A stretch of 64,000 nucleotides of DNA, from the NCBI RefSeq assembly GCF_031626875.1, contig NZ_JANDMF010000010.1:1-64000 (forward strand), given 5' to 3'. Source of the stretch: Clostridium sp031626875. GTDB lineage: Bacteria; Bacillota; Clostridia; Clostridiales; Clostridiaceae. Positions 1 through 8,414 of this stretch are shown in pieces; within the stretch, counting starts at the first letter, position 1; each line of letters begins with the position of its first letter. A program made the translations under genes and the position numbers. A model generated the notes under the pieces. The model was not told where the DNA came from. It made no database searches and saw only the letters and a list, made by a program, of their open reading frames with translations.

Positions 1-137
1 CCAACGATTCTAATGATATTAAATGTTGCAAGACCAAATCCTAAAAGTACTAGAGGTGCTATTGATGTCCCTAATCCAAGAACTGCCCCAACTAGAAGTC
101 TTGCAAAAGGTGTTTTTTGAAATTCTTGATTTTTCAT
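1..137 (-). CDS. N-terminus of a membrane protein (partial, runs off the window)
   Basis: Only the first 45 codons are present. The start is the ATG at 135-137, with AGGAG just upstream on the minus strand. After a short polar start (MKNQEFQKTPFAR) comes a long glycine- and leucine-rich hydrophobic stretch (residues 14-40), as in a first transmembrane helix. I cannot name the family from this fragment. The neighbouring GH1 glucosidase makes a sugar transporter plausible, but that is inference. It lies downstream of the glucosidase on the same strand, with 182 bases between them. Confidence 0.6.
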   Translation of the reverse strand, partial: MKNQEFQKTPFARLLVGAVLGLGTSIAPLVLLGFGLATFNIIRIV

Positions 138-163
138 AAATTTCTCCTCCATTTTCACTTTTT

Positions 164-179
164 ATTTAAACGTTATCAT
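164..179. promoter_or_regulatory. possible LacI-type operator half-palindrome
   Basis: The segment TTTAAACGTTATCAT upstream of the partial membrane gene reads TGATAACGTTTAAA on the minus strand. It has the central ACGT of LacI/CcpA-type operators and one good arm (TGATA) but a degenerate second arm. A LacI regulator is encoded at 4119-5108, which makes a control site plausible. The match to a CcpA cre consensus is imperfect. Confidence 0.25.
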
Positions 180-319
180 TCATTCCAAAAAATATTTCAG
201 AATATTTTTTCATCATTTAAATATAAAAAGATAAAGTAATAATTTATAATTTCATTAAATTTTTTTAGTTAAGTCTTTAACATAATATAAATATTACTTT
301 TTCTTCTTATTAGTTTTGG

Positions 320-1612
320 TTATTTAAAATTAATTATGGATGGTAGTTCATTTAAATATTTCCTTATAATTGATTGATCATATCCATTATTTTTTGCTAA
401 GTCTCCATAAAACTTTCCACTTGTTTTTATAGTTCTTTCAAAAGTTTCTCTATTTACCGTAGCAAGCCCAAATGTTGGATTATAACTTCCCCATTCCCAG
501 TTATCAAGCAATGACCAATGAGAATATCCAATTACATCTGCTCCCATTCCTATAGCTTCATTTAATGCTTGAAGCATTGATGCTAGATAAACAATTCTAT
601 ATCTATCATCATTTGTAGCAATTCCATTTTCTGTAATAAACACTGGCTTATCATTCATTCTCATAAGCATTTGAATCATAACATCTGGACATATTTCTTC
701 TGTATAAAATGGTGTTTCAATTGCTTTAAATCTTGTAGCATTGTAAGGATCACTACGAAAATTTTCTCTATGTCCATCCATCATCTGTCTTATATAAGTA
801 TTAAGTGCCCAATAGTCACAAGTTCCTTTTACTTCTGGTACAAATTTCATATCTGTAAAGGGGGCTGTAATTTCACCTGTACGTATAGCATGAAAAAAGA
901 ATTCATTTTCAACATAGTCAGTATATTCTGCAACAAGTTTGTCGAGCCTGTCATTATAACCTCTTTTTGGTTGCTTCTCTGAGTAAGAATGTGCAGAACT
1001 TACTGGTTTAGAGGAATATTTTTTAACAATATGATATCCCCTAGCATGATATTGTACCATATTAAGTCTTTCTCCTAGTGAATATTCAAATGGAAGATTA
1101 AGTTCATTTAAAACAAGCCAATAATCTACATACTGGGCTACTTTTGGTACTACATATTGCAAATATTCTTCCCAATTCTTCATATTATCAAGTGTTGAAA
1201 AGGCTCCTTTTTTATGAAACCATACTGGATGTGAAACATGATGTAATGTTAAACATATATTGATTCCTTCTTCTTTTAATCTTGATAATACTTTCAAATA
1301 ATGTTTCATTGCTTCCTGATTAAATTGCCCTTTTTCAGGTTCTATTCTGCACCATTCTAATGACATACGATACAAATTTAGATTCATACTTTTTATTAAT
1401 TTAATATCTTCTTCGTAAAATTCATAACTATTACAGGCCATCTTAGGAAATTCATATGGAATTCCTCCAAAAGCAAATTTTGATGCTAACTCTTTGTCAT
1501 CGTGGTAAGAACAATTATTCCCTTCTATTTGAGCTCCTGCTGTAGATGCTCCCCATAAAAATCCTTTAGGGAACTTTATTTCAGGATATTGAAATATATC
1601 TAACAAATCCAT
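320..1612 (-). CDS. GH1 family beta-glucosidase-like glycoside hydrolase
   Basis: Cytosolic retaining glycosidase of family GH1, expected to cleave beta-glucosides or phosphorylated beta-glucosides. It starts with the family motif KFPKGFLWGASTAGAQIEG (residues 14-32). The acid/base glutamate is E170 in VLNELN, where the usual motif is FNEP, and the nucleophile is E328 in FITENG. At 430 residues it is slightly shorter than the usual 440-480. Start choice is awkward: AGAGGAG directly touches the ATG at 1612, a GTG lies one codon upstream inside the Shine-Dalgarno, and a TTG two codons downstream has the best spacing. There is no signal peptide. It is transcribed divergently from an AraC regulator and is a paralogue of the gene at 34669. 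Substrate cannot be told from sequence. Confidence 0.9.
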   Translation of the reverse strand: MDLLDIFQYPEIKFPKGFLWGASTAGAQIEGNNCSYHDDKELASKFAFGGIPYEFPKMACNSYEFYEEDIKLIKSMNLNLYRMSLEWCRIEPEKGQFNQEAMKHYLKVLSRLKEEGINICLTLHHVSHPVWFHKKGAFSTLDNMKNWEEYLQYVVPKVAQYVDYWLVLNELNLPFEYSLGERLNMVQYHARGYHIVKKYSSKPVSSAHSYSEKQPKRGYNDRLDKLVAEYTDYVENEFFFHAIRTGEITAPFTDMKFVPEVKGTCDYWALNTYIRQMMDGHRENFRSDPYNATRFKAIETPFYTEEICPDVMIQMLMRMNDKPVFITENGIATNDDRYRIVYLASMLQALNEAIGMGADVIGYSHWSLLDNWEWGSYNPTFGLATVNRETFERTIKTSGKFYGDLAKNNGYDQSIIRKYLNELPSIINFK

Positions 1613-1628
1613 CACTCCTCTTATCTCT

Positions 1629-1702
1629 ATGTAAACATTTTAACACCTGTTACTACTACACTCCATGTAATCATTTTATAAGAATCCGACTTTTTTTTAG
1701 AT
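1629..1702 (-). promoter_or_regulatory. GH1 promoter and AraC-type upstream box (copy 1)
   Basis: Read on the minus strand, a box with core ATCTAAAAAAAAG ... GATT ... ATAAAAT occupies 1673-1702. Six bases later comes ATGGAGT (1660-1666), then twelve variable bases, then GGTGTTAAAATGTTTACAT (1629-1647). TGGAGT and TAAAAT sit 17 bases apart and fit as -35 and -10. The same three blocks with the same spacing occur at 35981-36054 in front of the second GH1 gene. The weak -35 fits a promoter needing an activator, presumably the divergent AraC protein. Confidence 0.65.
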
Positions 1703-1749
1703 TCATTTTTAGTGAAGTTTAAAATTCTTTCAATTTATAAAATATAACA

Positions 1750-1778
1750 TTGTTCCTAATTTTCAATTTTGATATACT
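1750..1778 (+). promoter_or_regulatory. promoter of the AraC regulator
   Basis: TTGTTC (1750-1755) and TATACT (1773-1778) are separated by 17 bases, 31 bases before the ATG of the AraC gene. The spacing and -10 match a housekeeping sigma-A promoter. The block GATATACT is also present before the paralogous regulator at 36101. Confidence 0.55.
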
Positions 1779-1808
1779 AGTTACAAAATGAAAGGACAGT
1801 GAAATTTA

Positions 1809-2909
1809 ATGAATAACATGTACATAACCTCTGGAATGCTCCAAAAAGTTCTAACAGAATCTTATTTATATTGCGGAAAAAAGAAAAGTTTCATAGAAGT
1901 TGTTATGGAAATGTACAAAGAAGAAAAATATATTACTACTAAACCTACCATTCCTTATGAGTTATTAACATATACCTTATCTGATAAAAAATTTGAAGAA
2001 TTTTTATATAAATTACCTATTAACATAAATAATATAATTAAACTTAGTTCTAGTACTGAAATAGGTGAATCAGATATACTTTCTGAAAATAGTGACATTC
2101 TCATAATTAGACATTTCAATTATTTAAGTGATAAATTTCACTCTCATAATTACTTTGAAATTTCCTATGTGTTTAAAGGTAGTTGTGAATTTCTATTTGA
2201 AAAAGAAAGGTGTATGCTTGTTGAAGGAGAACTATGCATTGTGGCCCCAAATTCTTTGCATAATATTATTGTGAATGATAGTGATTCTATTATAATAATC
2301 ATTGCAATAAAAAAAAGTACTTTTGATAGTTCATTCTTTTCCCTACTTTCACAAAAAGACTTGCTTTCTTATTTTTTTAGACAAATACTTTATAAGCAAA
2401 CATCTCCTAATTACCTTTTATTCTCTACTAATAATTCTGCTGATATTAAACTTACTATAAAGAATCTAGTTATGGAAAATTATAAAGGTGATATTTACTT
2501 TAATAACTGTAGTATTAGTTGGGTTAATATACTTTTTGCCAACATCTTAAGAAATCATGTTAAAACAATACAATTTTTTAATGACAATTCTGAAAATGAT
2601 TTTTCAGAAATCTTACAATATATCCAACATAATTATAGAAATCTTACATTAAAAAACCTGGCTGAACATTTTCATTACAGTGAAGCTCATTTAAGCACAT
2701 TAATAAAAAAAAATATTGGTTTAAAATTCACTTCACTTATAACAAAGTTAAAAATGGCTGATGCTAAAGATTATCTTATTAATACTAATTTATCTATAGA
2801 AAAAGTTTCTGAATATGTTGGGTATAATTCAGTTGATCATTTTTCTAGAACCTTTAAAAAATACTATGAAAAATCACCACAACAATTTAGAAAATCTATT
2901 TTAATTTAA
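1809..2909 (+). CDS. AraC family transcriptional regulator with N-terminal cupin domain
   Basis: DNA-binding regulator of 366 residues. The middle (about 90-170) carries a cupin sensor signature (FHSHNYFEISYVFKGSCEF, then GELCIVAPNSLHN). The C-terminus (about 265-365) carries the double helix-turn-helix of AraC proteins, with NLAEHFHYSEAHLSTLIKK and SVDHFSRTFKKYYEKSPQQF. It is divergent from the GH1 gene, whose control region it probably binds. It is closely similar along its whole length to the regulator at 36101-37198, which also sits divergent to a GH1 gene. It likely responds to a sugar or aryl-glucoside, but the ligand is unknown. Confidence 0.9.
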   Translation: MNNMYITSGMLQKVLTESYLYCGKKKSFIEVVMEMYKEEKYITTKPTIPYELLTYTLSDKKFEEFLYKLPININNIIKLSSSTEIGESDILSENSDILIIRHFNYLSDKFHSHNYFEISYVFKGSCEFLFEKERCMLVEGELCIVAPNSLHNIIVNDSDSIIIIIAIKKSTFDSSFFSLLSQKDLLSYFFRQILYKQTSPNYLLFSTNNSADIKLTIKNLVMENYKGDIYFNNCSISWVNILFANILRNHVKTIQFFNDNSENDFSEILQYIQHNYRNLTLKNLAEHFHYSEAHLSTLIKKNIGLKFTSLITKLKMADAKDYLINTNLSIEKVSEYVGYNSVDHFSRTFKKYYEKSPQQFRKSILI

Positions 2910-3017
2910 CCATAATACCTATACTAGTTATTACAATAATTTTGAATAAACTTTACTTTTATACATAACATAATATGACACACTATAAATAGCATATTAA
3001 TACGGAGGATAAAATAA

Positions 3018-4067
3018 ATGTTAAAGAAAACAATTACATTTATTATAGTTATACTAATTTCATTTTTATTAATAGATACTACTCCAACTGGTGTATTGCC
3101 TAATTCAAACTCAAAAGCAATAGCCAATGTTGCTGTATTATTATATAACTTTAGTGATTCATTTACATTGAGATTAAAAAATAGTTTTGAAGCTATTGAA
3201 AAAGAAAATAAAGACAAAGTACATTTTACTTTTTATGATGGAATAAATAATATACATAATCAAGTTTTAGCAATAGATTCTTTACCTAATACTGATTTTA
3301 TTATAGCAACTTTAGCAGAAACTGATGAACATTCAGTGACAGAAATTGTTGAAAGAGTAAAACAAAAAAACATACCATTAATTCTATTTGAAGTTAACCC
3401 AGAAATAGCAACAAAAATTTCTAAAATTTATAATAAAGTTGTTTTTGCATCAATAAATGCAGAACAATCTGGTATTAATGAAGCTAATATTATTATTGAT
3501 TTATGGAATACTAATAAAAATCTAATAGATAAAAATCATGATGATACTATTCAATATATTATGTTAACTGGTCAAGTTAATAATGTAGTATCAATGGAAA
3601 GATCAAAACACTCTATTCAGACAATTAATAAAGCTGGAATAAAAACAGAAGAAATTGCAAAGGTAACTGCTAATTGGTCCAAAGAAATCGCAAAAGAGGC
3701 TATTGATAATTTATTTCTTAGATATGGAGGTAAAATTGAAGCAATAATTTCAAACAATGATCCAATGGCCATAGGTGCTATAGAAATACTACAGAAATAT
3801 GGATATAACAAAGGTGATAAATCCAAATATATAGCTGTTGTTGGTGTAGATGGAATACAAGAAGCAAAAACTTTAATAGACCAAGGATTTATGCTTGGCA
3901 CAATTATTCAAGATACAAAAGATATTGCTGAAATACTATATACATTGGGAATAAACCTAACTAACAATTTAAGTCCTGTGGCAAATACGCCTTACAGCTT
4001 TAAAAATGGAGTTGTTATATTTACGCTTCCTTACGATAAATATGTAAATAAACCTAATTTTTCATAA
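3018..4067 (+). CDS. exported sugar-binding protein (periplasmic-binding-protein fold, MglB/RbsB-like)
   Basis: A solute-binding protein of 349 residues. The N-terminus has a hydrophobic export segment (residues 4-21) but no lipobox cysteine, so it is anchored by the helix or secreted rather than being a usual Gram-positive lipoprotein. The first lobe starts at NVAVLLYNFSDSF; typical type-I binding-protein features follow (AINAEQSGINEAN region; ISNNDPMAIGAIEIL; VVGVDGIQEA). It resembles galactose/glucose-binding proteins. No ABC ATPase or permease lies nearby, so a sensing role for the adjacent regulators is possible. ACGGAGG precedes the ATG by nine bases. Confidence 0.8.
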   Translation: MLKKTITFIIVILISFLLIDTTPTGVLPNSNSKAIANVAVLLYNFSDSFTLRLKNSFEAIEKENKDKVHFTFYDGINNIHNQVLAIDSLPNTDFIIATLAETDEHSVTEIVERVKQKNIPLILFEVNPEIATKISKIYNKVVFASINAEQSGINEANIIIDLWNTNKNLIDKNHDDTIQYIMLTGQVNNVVSMERSKHSIQTINKAGIKTEEIAKVTANWSKEIAKEAIDNLFLRYGGKIEAIISNNDPMAIGAIEILQKYGYNKGDKSKYIAVVGVDGIQEAKTLIDQGFMLGTIIQDTKDIAEILYTLGINLTNNLSPVANTPYSFKNGVVIFTLPYDKYVNKPNFS

Positions 4068-4102
4068 ATTTAAGGAAAGCCATAATGACTTTCCTTAAAT
4101 TT
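4066..4102. terminator. bidirectional terminator
   Basis: A perfect 14-base inverted repeat (AAATTTAAGGAAAG / CTTTCCTTAAATTT) with a nine-base loop overlaps the stop codon of the sugar-binding gene. It lies between that gene and the convergent LacI gene, so it can serve both. Confidence 0.8.
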
Positions 4103-4118
4103 AATCTATTAAATATTC

Positions 4119-5108
4119 TTAAAAAGAACTGCTTCTTATAATTAACTCTGTTGATAAACTAACCTTTTTAGCTATAGTTCTCCCATTTATTCTTTCTAAC
4201 AGTAGTTCTACAGCAGTTTCTCCCATATTTTCAGTATGAACTTTTACTGAACTTAATGGTGGATTTAAATACTGAGCTACACTTATATCATTGGCCCCAA
4301 TTATATTAACTCTATTAGGAACTTCTATCCCATGTTCTGTAAGCGCTCTTAATGCACCAATTGCCATGGTATCATTAGCTACAAAAAAGGCTGTTGGTAA
4401 CTCTTCTTTTAACTCTACAATTGCTTGTTTCATTAAGCTATATCCATCATCAACTGTAAACTTACCTATAAAAATATTTTTATCACTATATAACTTAAGC
4501 TTTTTTAAATAAGTCTTTAATGTTATTCCTCTAATATCATCTACATAATCACTCTTATCTTTAAAAAATTCAATCCCACCAATATATCCTATGTTTTTAT
4601 GTCCTTTTTCAATATAATGATCTACTACATTTTTAGTTGCTAATTCAAAATTTGTTACAACAGAATCATAAATATTTTCATTTGGCGAATAATCTACAAA
4701 TATAATATTAGAATCGCCGTTAGTAAATCTATTTATTTCATCTTTGCTAAACTTTCCAACAGCTATAATATTTTGTATATTTTCATCTTTTATTTGAGAA
4801 ATATTATCTTGAGTATACATTACAACTCCAAAATTCAGTTCCTTACATTTTTTTTCTATTCCAAGTCTTATAGATAAATAATATAAATCATTTAATTCTT
4901 CTTCTTCTGTATACCACTTAACTATGGCAACTCTATTATTACTTTTCTTTTTATTAATATGTTTATCATATGAAAGCTCTGATGCAATTTCAAAAATTCT
5001 TTTTTTAGTCTCATTACTTGTTGATATGGTTGGATCATAGTTAAGTACCCTTGAAACAGTAGAAATTGATACTCCAGCTCTTTCTGCTATATCTTTAATT
5101 GTTGCCAT
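4119..5108 (-). CDS. LacI family transcriptional regulator
   Basis: A regulator of 329 residues. Residues 3-24 form the LacI helix-turn-helix (TIKDIAERAGVSISTVSRVLN), followed by the hinge helix and a type-I periplasmic-binding-protein-like sensor domain (AFFVANDTMAIGALRALTE; VNIIGANDISVAQYLNPPLSSV). The overall shape matches galactose/lactose-operon repressors such as EbgR or GalR of Firmicutes, but the effector is not evident. It is convergent with the sugar-binding gene and probably monocistronic. TTAAACATGG-type spacing with AGTGGAGGTT precedes the ATG. Confidence 0.9.
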   Translation of the reverse strand: MATIKDIAERAGVSISTVSRVLNYDPTISTSNETKKRIFEIASELSYDKHINKKKSNNRVAIVKWYTEEEELNDLYYLSIRLGIEKKCKELNFGVVMYTQDNISQIKDENIQNIIAVGKFSKDEINRFTNGDSNIIFVDYSPNENIYDSVVTNFELATKNVVDHYIEKGHKNIGYIGGIEFFKDKSDYVDDIRGITLKTYLKKLKLYSDKNIFIGKFTVDDGYSLMKQAIVELKEELPTAFFVANDTMAIGALRALTEHGIEVPNRVNIIGANDISVAQYLNPPLSSVKVHTENMGETAVELLLERINGRTIAKKVSLSTELIIRSSSF

Positions 5109-5245
5109 GTTTAACCTCCACTTGTTTTATCTCTCTCTTATCTTTAGTAAAATTTTAATTTTTTTTTACTAAAAAGTCAATTCATATTTCAATCTTCCTC
5201 TTTTAATGAAGATATTTTCGGTAATATAGAACATCCATTCTAAAT

Positions 5246-5356
5246 TTATCCAACATCTAACTCTTTAGGTGAGATATTTTGATAACTTCCTTTTATACCT
5301 TGTATCTCAATTCTGCTATTTTCATAAATTGTAATAACAGCATATCTATCCTCCAC
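5246..5356 (-). other. short coding-like relic or leaderless small ORF
   Basis: Just downstream of the alpha/beta hydrolase, one minus-strand frame stays open for about 37 codons. It encodes a protein-like string (IYENSRIEIQGIKGSYQNIS, then PKELDVG and a stop). The first possible start is a GTG with no ribosome site, and the frame runs back into the hydrolase gene in another frame. This looks like the tail of a lost gene. It could also be chance, and I do not recognise the family. Confidence 0.2.
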
Positions 5357-5363
5357 ATTACAT

Positions 5364-6074
5364 TTATCTAAACAATGTATTTTTCAACCAGCCTCCAAAC
5401 ATTTCTATTTGTTCTTCAGTATGAAAATAGTGTTCTCCCTCTTCCATTATATCTAATTTGCAATTAAACTTTTCAGAAAAATTCAATATAGCATCTGCTT
5501 CACACAAATCATCTTTACCTCCATAAAGTATAGATGTATTAACATCCCATTTATTTATAGGATTCTCTTTAACATAACAATAATAATCCCAATATAATGT
5601 TTGTCCAATAGGTGTTAAAATCTCCTTTTCCACTTTTAATTGCTCTTTAGTTACATTAATCCATTTCATCATATTATTTATTATACGTTCCATATCTACA
5701 ACTGGAGAAAGAAATAGTGCTTCATTTATGAACTCATCCTTATATGATAGTAAACTAAAATATACACCCATACTACAAGCAAATATGCTTATATTATTTG
5801 TTAATGTTTTTACATAATGCATTATTATTTTTAAATCATGAACACAATTTTGAACTTTACATGGATATACTTCATATTTACGCTCACCATGTTCTGGTAA
5901 ATCGAAACTAAGTACTTGATACCCTTTTCCTACTGCCTCTTCTGCAAACTTAACAATTACATTATCAGATTTATTTGACATATTCCCGTGTACTGCTATA
6001 AATAGTTTGTCCGAGTTATCTCCCCATAAAATTGCAGGGATATTTTCTATTTTCAAATTTTGTTTTATAACCAT
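5364..6074 (-). CDS. alpha/beta hydrolase (serine hydrolase)
   Basis: A cytosolic alpha/beta-hydrolase-fold enzyme of 236 residues. HGNMSNK (29-35) forms the oxyanion-hole turn. FACSMGVY (98-105) carries the nucleophile S101 in a G/A-x-S-x-G elbow. LYGGKDDLCEA gives the acidic residue and GEHYFHTEEQ the catalytic histidine. The start is the ATG at 6074, nine bases after AGAGGAG. A TTG further upstream would put that ribosome site inside the gene. The substrate is unknown, and an esterase, lipase or peptidase are all possible. Confidence 0.8.
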   Translation of the reverse strand: MVIKQNLKIENIPAILWGDNSDKLFIAVHGNMSNKSDNVIVKFAEEAVGKGYQVLSFDLPEHGERKYEVYPCKVQNCVHDLKIIMHYVKTLTNNISIFACSMGVYFSLLSYKDEFINEALFLSPVVDMERIINNMMKWINVTKEQLKVEKEILTPIGQTLYWDYYCYVKENPINKWDVNTSILYGGKDDLCEADAILNFSEKFNCKLDIMEEGEHYFHTEEQIEMFGGWLKNTLFR

Positions 6075-6163
6075 AATTCTCTCCTCTTTTATCAAATTGC
6101 CTCCATACCTTTATAATCCTTATTAACATTATATAGTTTAAGTATATTTATAACAATAATTTC

Positions 6164-6212
6164 AAATATGATAAGAGCCATTTTCATAAAGAAAATGGCT
6201 CTTATCATATTT
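6164..6212. terminator. very strong bidirectional terminator
   Basis: A perfect 21-base inverted repeat (AAATATGATAAGAG... mirrored) with a seven-base loop lies between the reductase (ending at 6221) and the promoter region of the hydrolase. It terminates the reductase transcript on the minus strand. Confidence 0.85.
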
Positions 6213-6220
6213 ATTTTAAT

Positions 6221-8218
6221 CTATATATTTCTTGCAACCTCATATGCATTCCATATAGCATACATAATATTTTGTACTTGACTTGCATCTCCAACTAAAT
6301 GAACTTTTGGTCTTTCAAATTTTATTTCATTATATAAACTTTTTTCTGAAACATATCCAATACAAACTATAGCAGAATCAGCTTCTATAACTTCTTCTTT
6401 ATCTCCTGATTTTAATATAAATCCATTATCTGTTGCTCCAATTACAGAAGTATTTAATCTAAGGTCAATATCCTTAAAATTAACTAAGTCCTTAAGCATA
6501 TCCTCATTAGCATGACATAATGGTCCACCAACTTTTAATATACCATCTTGTAATTCTACAAGAGTAACTTTTTTACCTTGGTCAGCTAACCATAAAGCTG
6601 TTTCACATCCAACAAGTCCTGCTCCTATAATAACTGTTGATTCTCCAGCATCTTTTCTTCCTAAAAGTACATCTTCTGCAGTAAATACTTTTTTAGAATC
6701 ATCTATATTAAGAATTCTTGGAGTAGATCCTGTAGCTAAAATAATTTCATCTGCTTTTAATTCTTTAATCATTTCTTTTGTAACTGTTGTATTATAATGA
6801 ACTTCTATATTTAAACTCTTTAATTCATTAGTATACCATTTAGCTAAAGCTCTATCATCATCTTTAAAATCAGGAACTCCACCTGGTATTATATTTCCAC
6901 CAAGTCTATCTGTTTTTTCAAGCAATGTAACTTTATGCCCTTTAATTGCACAGACTCTTGCTGATTCAAGACCAGCTACTCCTCCACCTACTATTACTAC
7001 TGACTTTTTAACTTCAGCAGGTTTTACTCCATATTCATTTTCTCTTCCACAAGCAGGGTTAACGGCACAAGAGATTGTTGCATATGACGCTAATCTTCCC
7101 ATACATCCTTCTTGACAAGAAAGACATGGTCTTACTTTATCATATTCATCAGCTAGTATCTTATTTGGTATTTCTGCATCTGCAAGTAGTGGTCTTCCAA
7201 GAGCTATCATATCTGTTTTTCCATCTTCTATTGCACTACTAGCTAGTTCTGGGTCTTCCATTCTTCCTGCAGTTATAACTGGAACCTTAAGAACATTCTT
7301 CAAGATTTCGTTATACGGTAAATATAAGCCCTTTTCCTGATACATTGGTGGATGACTCCAATACCATGAATCATATGAACCAACATCTCCATTAAAAGCA
7401 TCATATCCTGCTTCTTCAAGTATCTTAGCTGCTTCTATACCTTCTTCTATATCTCTACCCTTTTCTTCAAATTCTTCTCCTGGTAGAGCTCCTTGTTTCC
7501 AATCTTTTATAAAACTCTTTATACTATAACGTAAAGAAACTGGAAAATCTTGTCCACATGCTTCTTTAATAGCTTGTACTATTTCTATAGCAAATCTTAA
7601 TCTATTTCTTAAACTTCCACCATATTCATCTGTTCTATTATTAAAGAAAGAAATTGCAAATTGATCTAAAAGATATCCTTCATGAACTGCATGTATTTCA
7701 ACTCCATCAAAGCCTGCTTTTTTTGCAATGGCAGCTGACTCAGCAAATTTTCTCACATATGTTTTAATTTCTTCAACTGTTAATTCTCTACAAGTAACAC
7801 CTTCAATCCATCTATGTGGGATTGGAGATGGAGCTACAGCTGTTTTTCCTACTATTGAAGGTATACTAACTCTTCCAAAACCAGCTGATAATTGAAGAAA
7901 TATTTTAGCACCATGAGCATGTATTCTTTCAGTCATTAACTTACCAGTCTTAACAAAGTTAAGAGGATTTAATGTAGGGCATGGCATTGATGGTAGAGCA
8001 CATTTTTCTATATCGTTTTCAACCATGGTAACACCAGTCATAATAAGCCCAGTTCCACCCTTTGCTCTTTCAACATAATATTCTACTCCACGTTCATTAT
8101 AAGTTCCATCTGCATCACATAGTCCCCCTGGACCCATAGGTGCCATTACAAATCTGTTTTTAATTTCTAGTTTCCCAATTTTTATTGGTTCAAAAAGATT
8201 TTGATATTTTGCTTTCAT
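6221..8218 (-). CDS. NADH:flavin oxidoreductase of the Old Yellow Enzyme / 2,4-dienoyl-CoA reductase / BaiCD-BaiH type
   Basis: An enzyme of 665 residues with two parts. Residues 1-350 form an FMN TIM barrel (NRFVMAPMG; GVEIHAVHEGYLLDQFAISF with the active-site histidine pair region; NNRTDEYGGSLRNR; GRPLLADAE). Cysteines C365, C368, C372 and C384 follow, the usual [4Fe-4S] ligand set of this family. The C-terminal half is an FAD/NAD(P)H module (VVIVGGGVAGLESA; VIIGAGLVGCETALWLADQG). It should reduce an activated C=C bond of an enoate, dienoyl-CoA, enone or steroid-like compound using NAD(P)H. The ATG at 8218 follows GGAGGG at good spacing. The divergent TetR gene and a tandem operator suggest induction by substrate. 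Confidence 0.9.
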   Translation of the reverse strand: MKAKYQNLFEPIKIGKLEIKNRFVMAPMGPGGLCDADGTYNERGVEYYVERAKGGTGLIMTGVTMVENDIEKCALPSMPCPTLNPLNFVKTGKLMTERIHAHGAKIFLQLSAGFGRVSIPSIVGKTAVAPSPIPHRWIEGVTCRELTVEEIKTYVRKFAESAAIAKKAGFDGVEIHAVHEGYLLDQFAISFFNNRTDEYGGSLRNRLRFAIEIVQAIKEACGQDFPVSLRYSIKSFIKDWKQGALPGEEFEEKGRDIEEGIEAAKILEEAGYDAFNGDVGSYDSWYWSHPPMYQEKGLYLPYNEILKNVLKVPVITAGRMEDPELASSAIEDGKTDMIALGRPLLADAEIPNKILADEYDKVRPCLSCQEGCMGRLASYATISCAVNPACGRENEYGVKPAEVKKSVVIVGGGVAGLESARVCAIKGHKVTLLEKTDRLGGNIIPGGVPDFKDDDRALAKWYTNELKSLNIEVHYNTTVTKEMIKELKADEIILATGSTPRILNIDDSKKVFTAEDVLLGRKDAGESTVIIGAGLVGCETALWLADQGKKVTLVELQDGILKVGGPLCHANEDMLKDLVNFKDIDLRLNTSVIGATDNGFILKSGDKEEVIEADSAIVCIGYVSEKSLYNEIKFERPKVHLVGDASQVQNIMYAIWNAYEVARNI

Positions 8219-8258
8219 TTTAAAACCCTCCACTCATAATTAACTTTCTTACGAATAA

Positions 8259-8318
8259 ATTCACTGAATCAATTCACTGAATAACCTCATTATAATTTCT
8301 TCGTTACATATTTGTCAA
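8259..8318 (-). promoter_or_regulatory. reductase promoter with tandem operator
   Basis: On the minus strand, TTGACA (8313-8318) and TATAAT (8289-8294) are both consensus, 18 bases apart. Immediately downstream lie two copies of the odd palindrome ATTCA-C-TGAAT at 8259-8269 and 8272-8282, separated by CA. Sites there would block RNA polymerase, so this is the likely binding site of the divergent TetR repressor. Confidence 0.7.
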
Positions 8319-8355
8319 TCTTTTTTGTCGAAATTATATTAACCAGTCATCTTAT

Positions 8356-8383
8356 TTGACAAATTTTTTAAATAAAATATAAT
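8356..8383 (+). promoter_or_regulatory. promoter of the TetR regulator
   Basis: TTGACA (8356-8361) and TATAAT (8378-8383) are 16 bases apart, upstream of the TetR gene. No palindrome like the reductase operator lies in this promoter, so strong autoregulation is not obvious from sequence. Confidence 0.7.
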
Positions 8384-8414
8384 TAGTTTTAGAACATTTT
8401 GAGGAGAACAATAT

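Noticed and set aside
6221..8218. Bile-acid 7-dehydroxylation gene (baiCD/baiH)
   Set aside because: The enzyme belongs to the same broad family, but none of the other bai genes is present.
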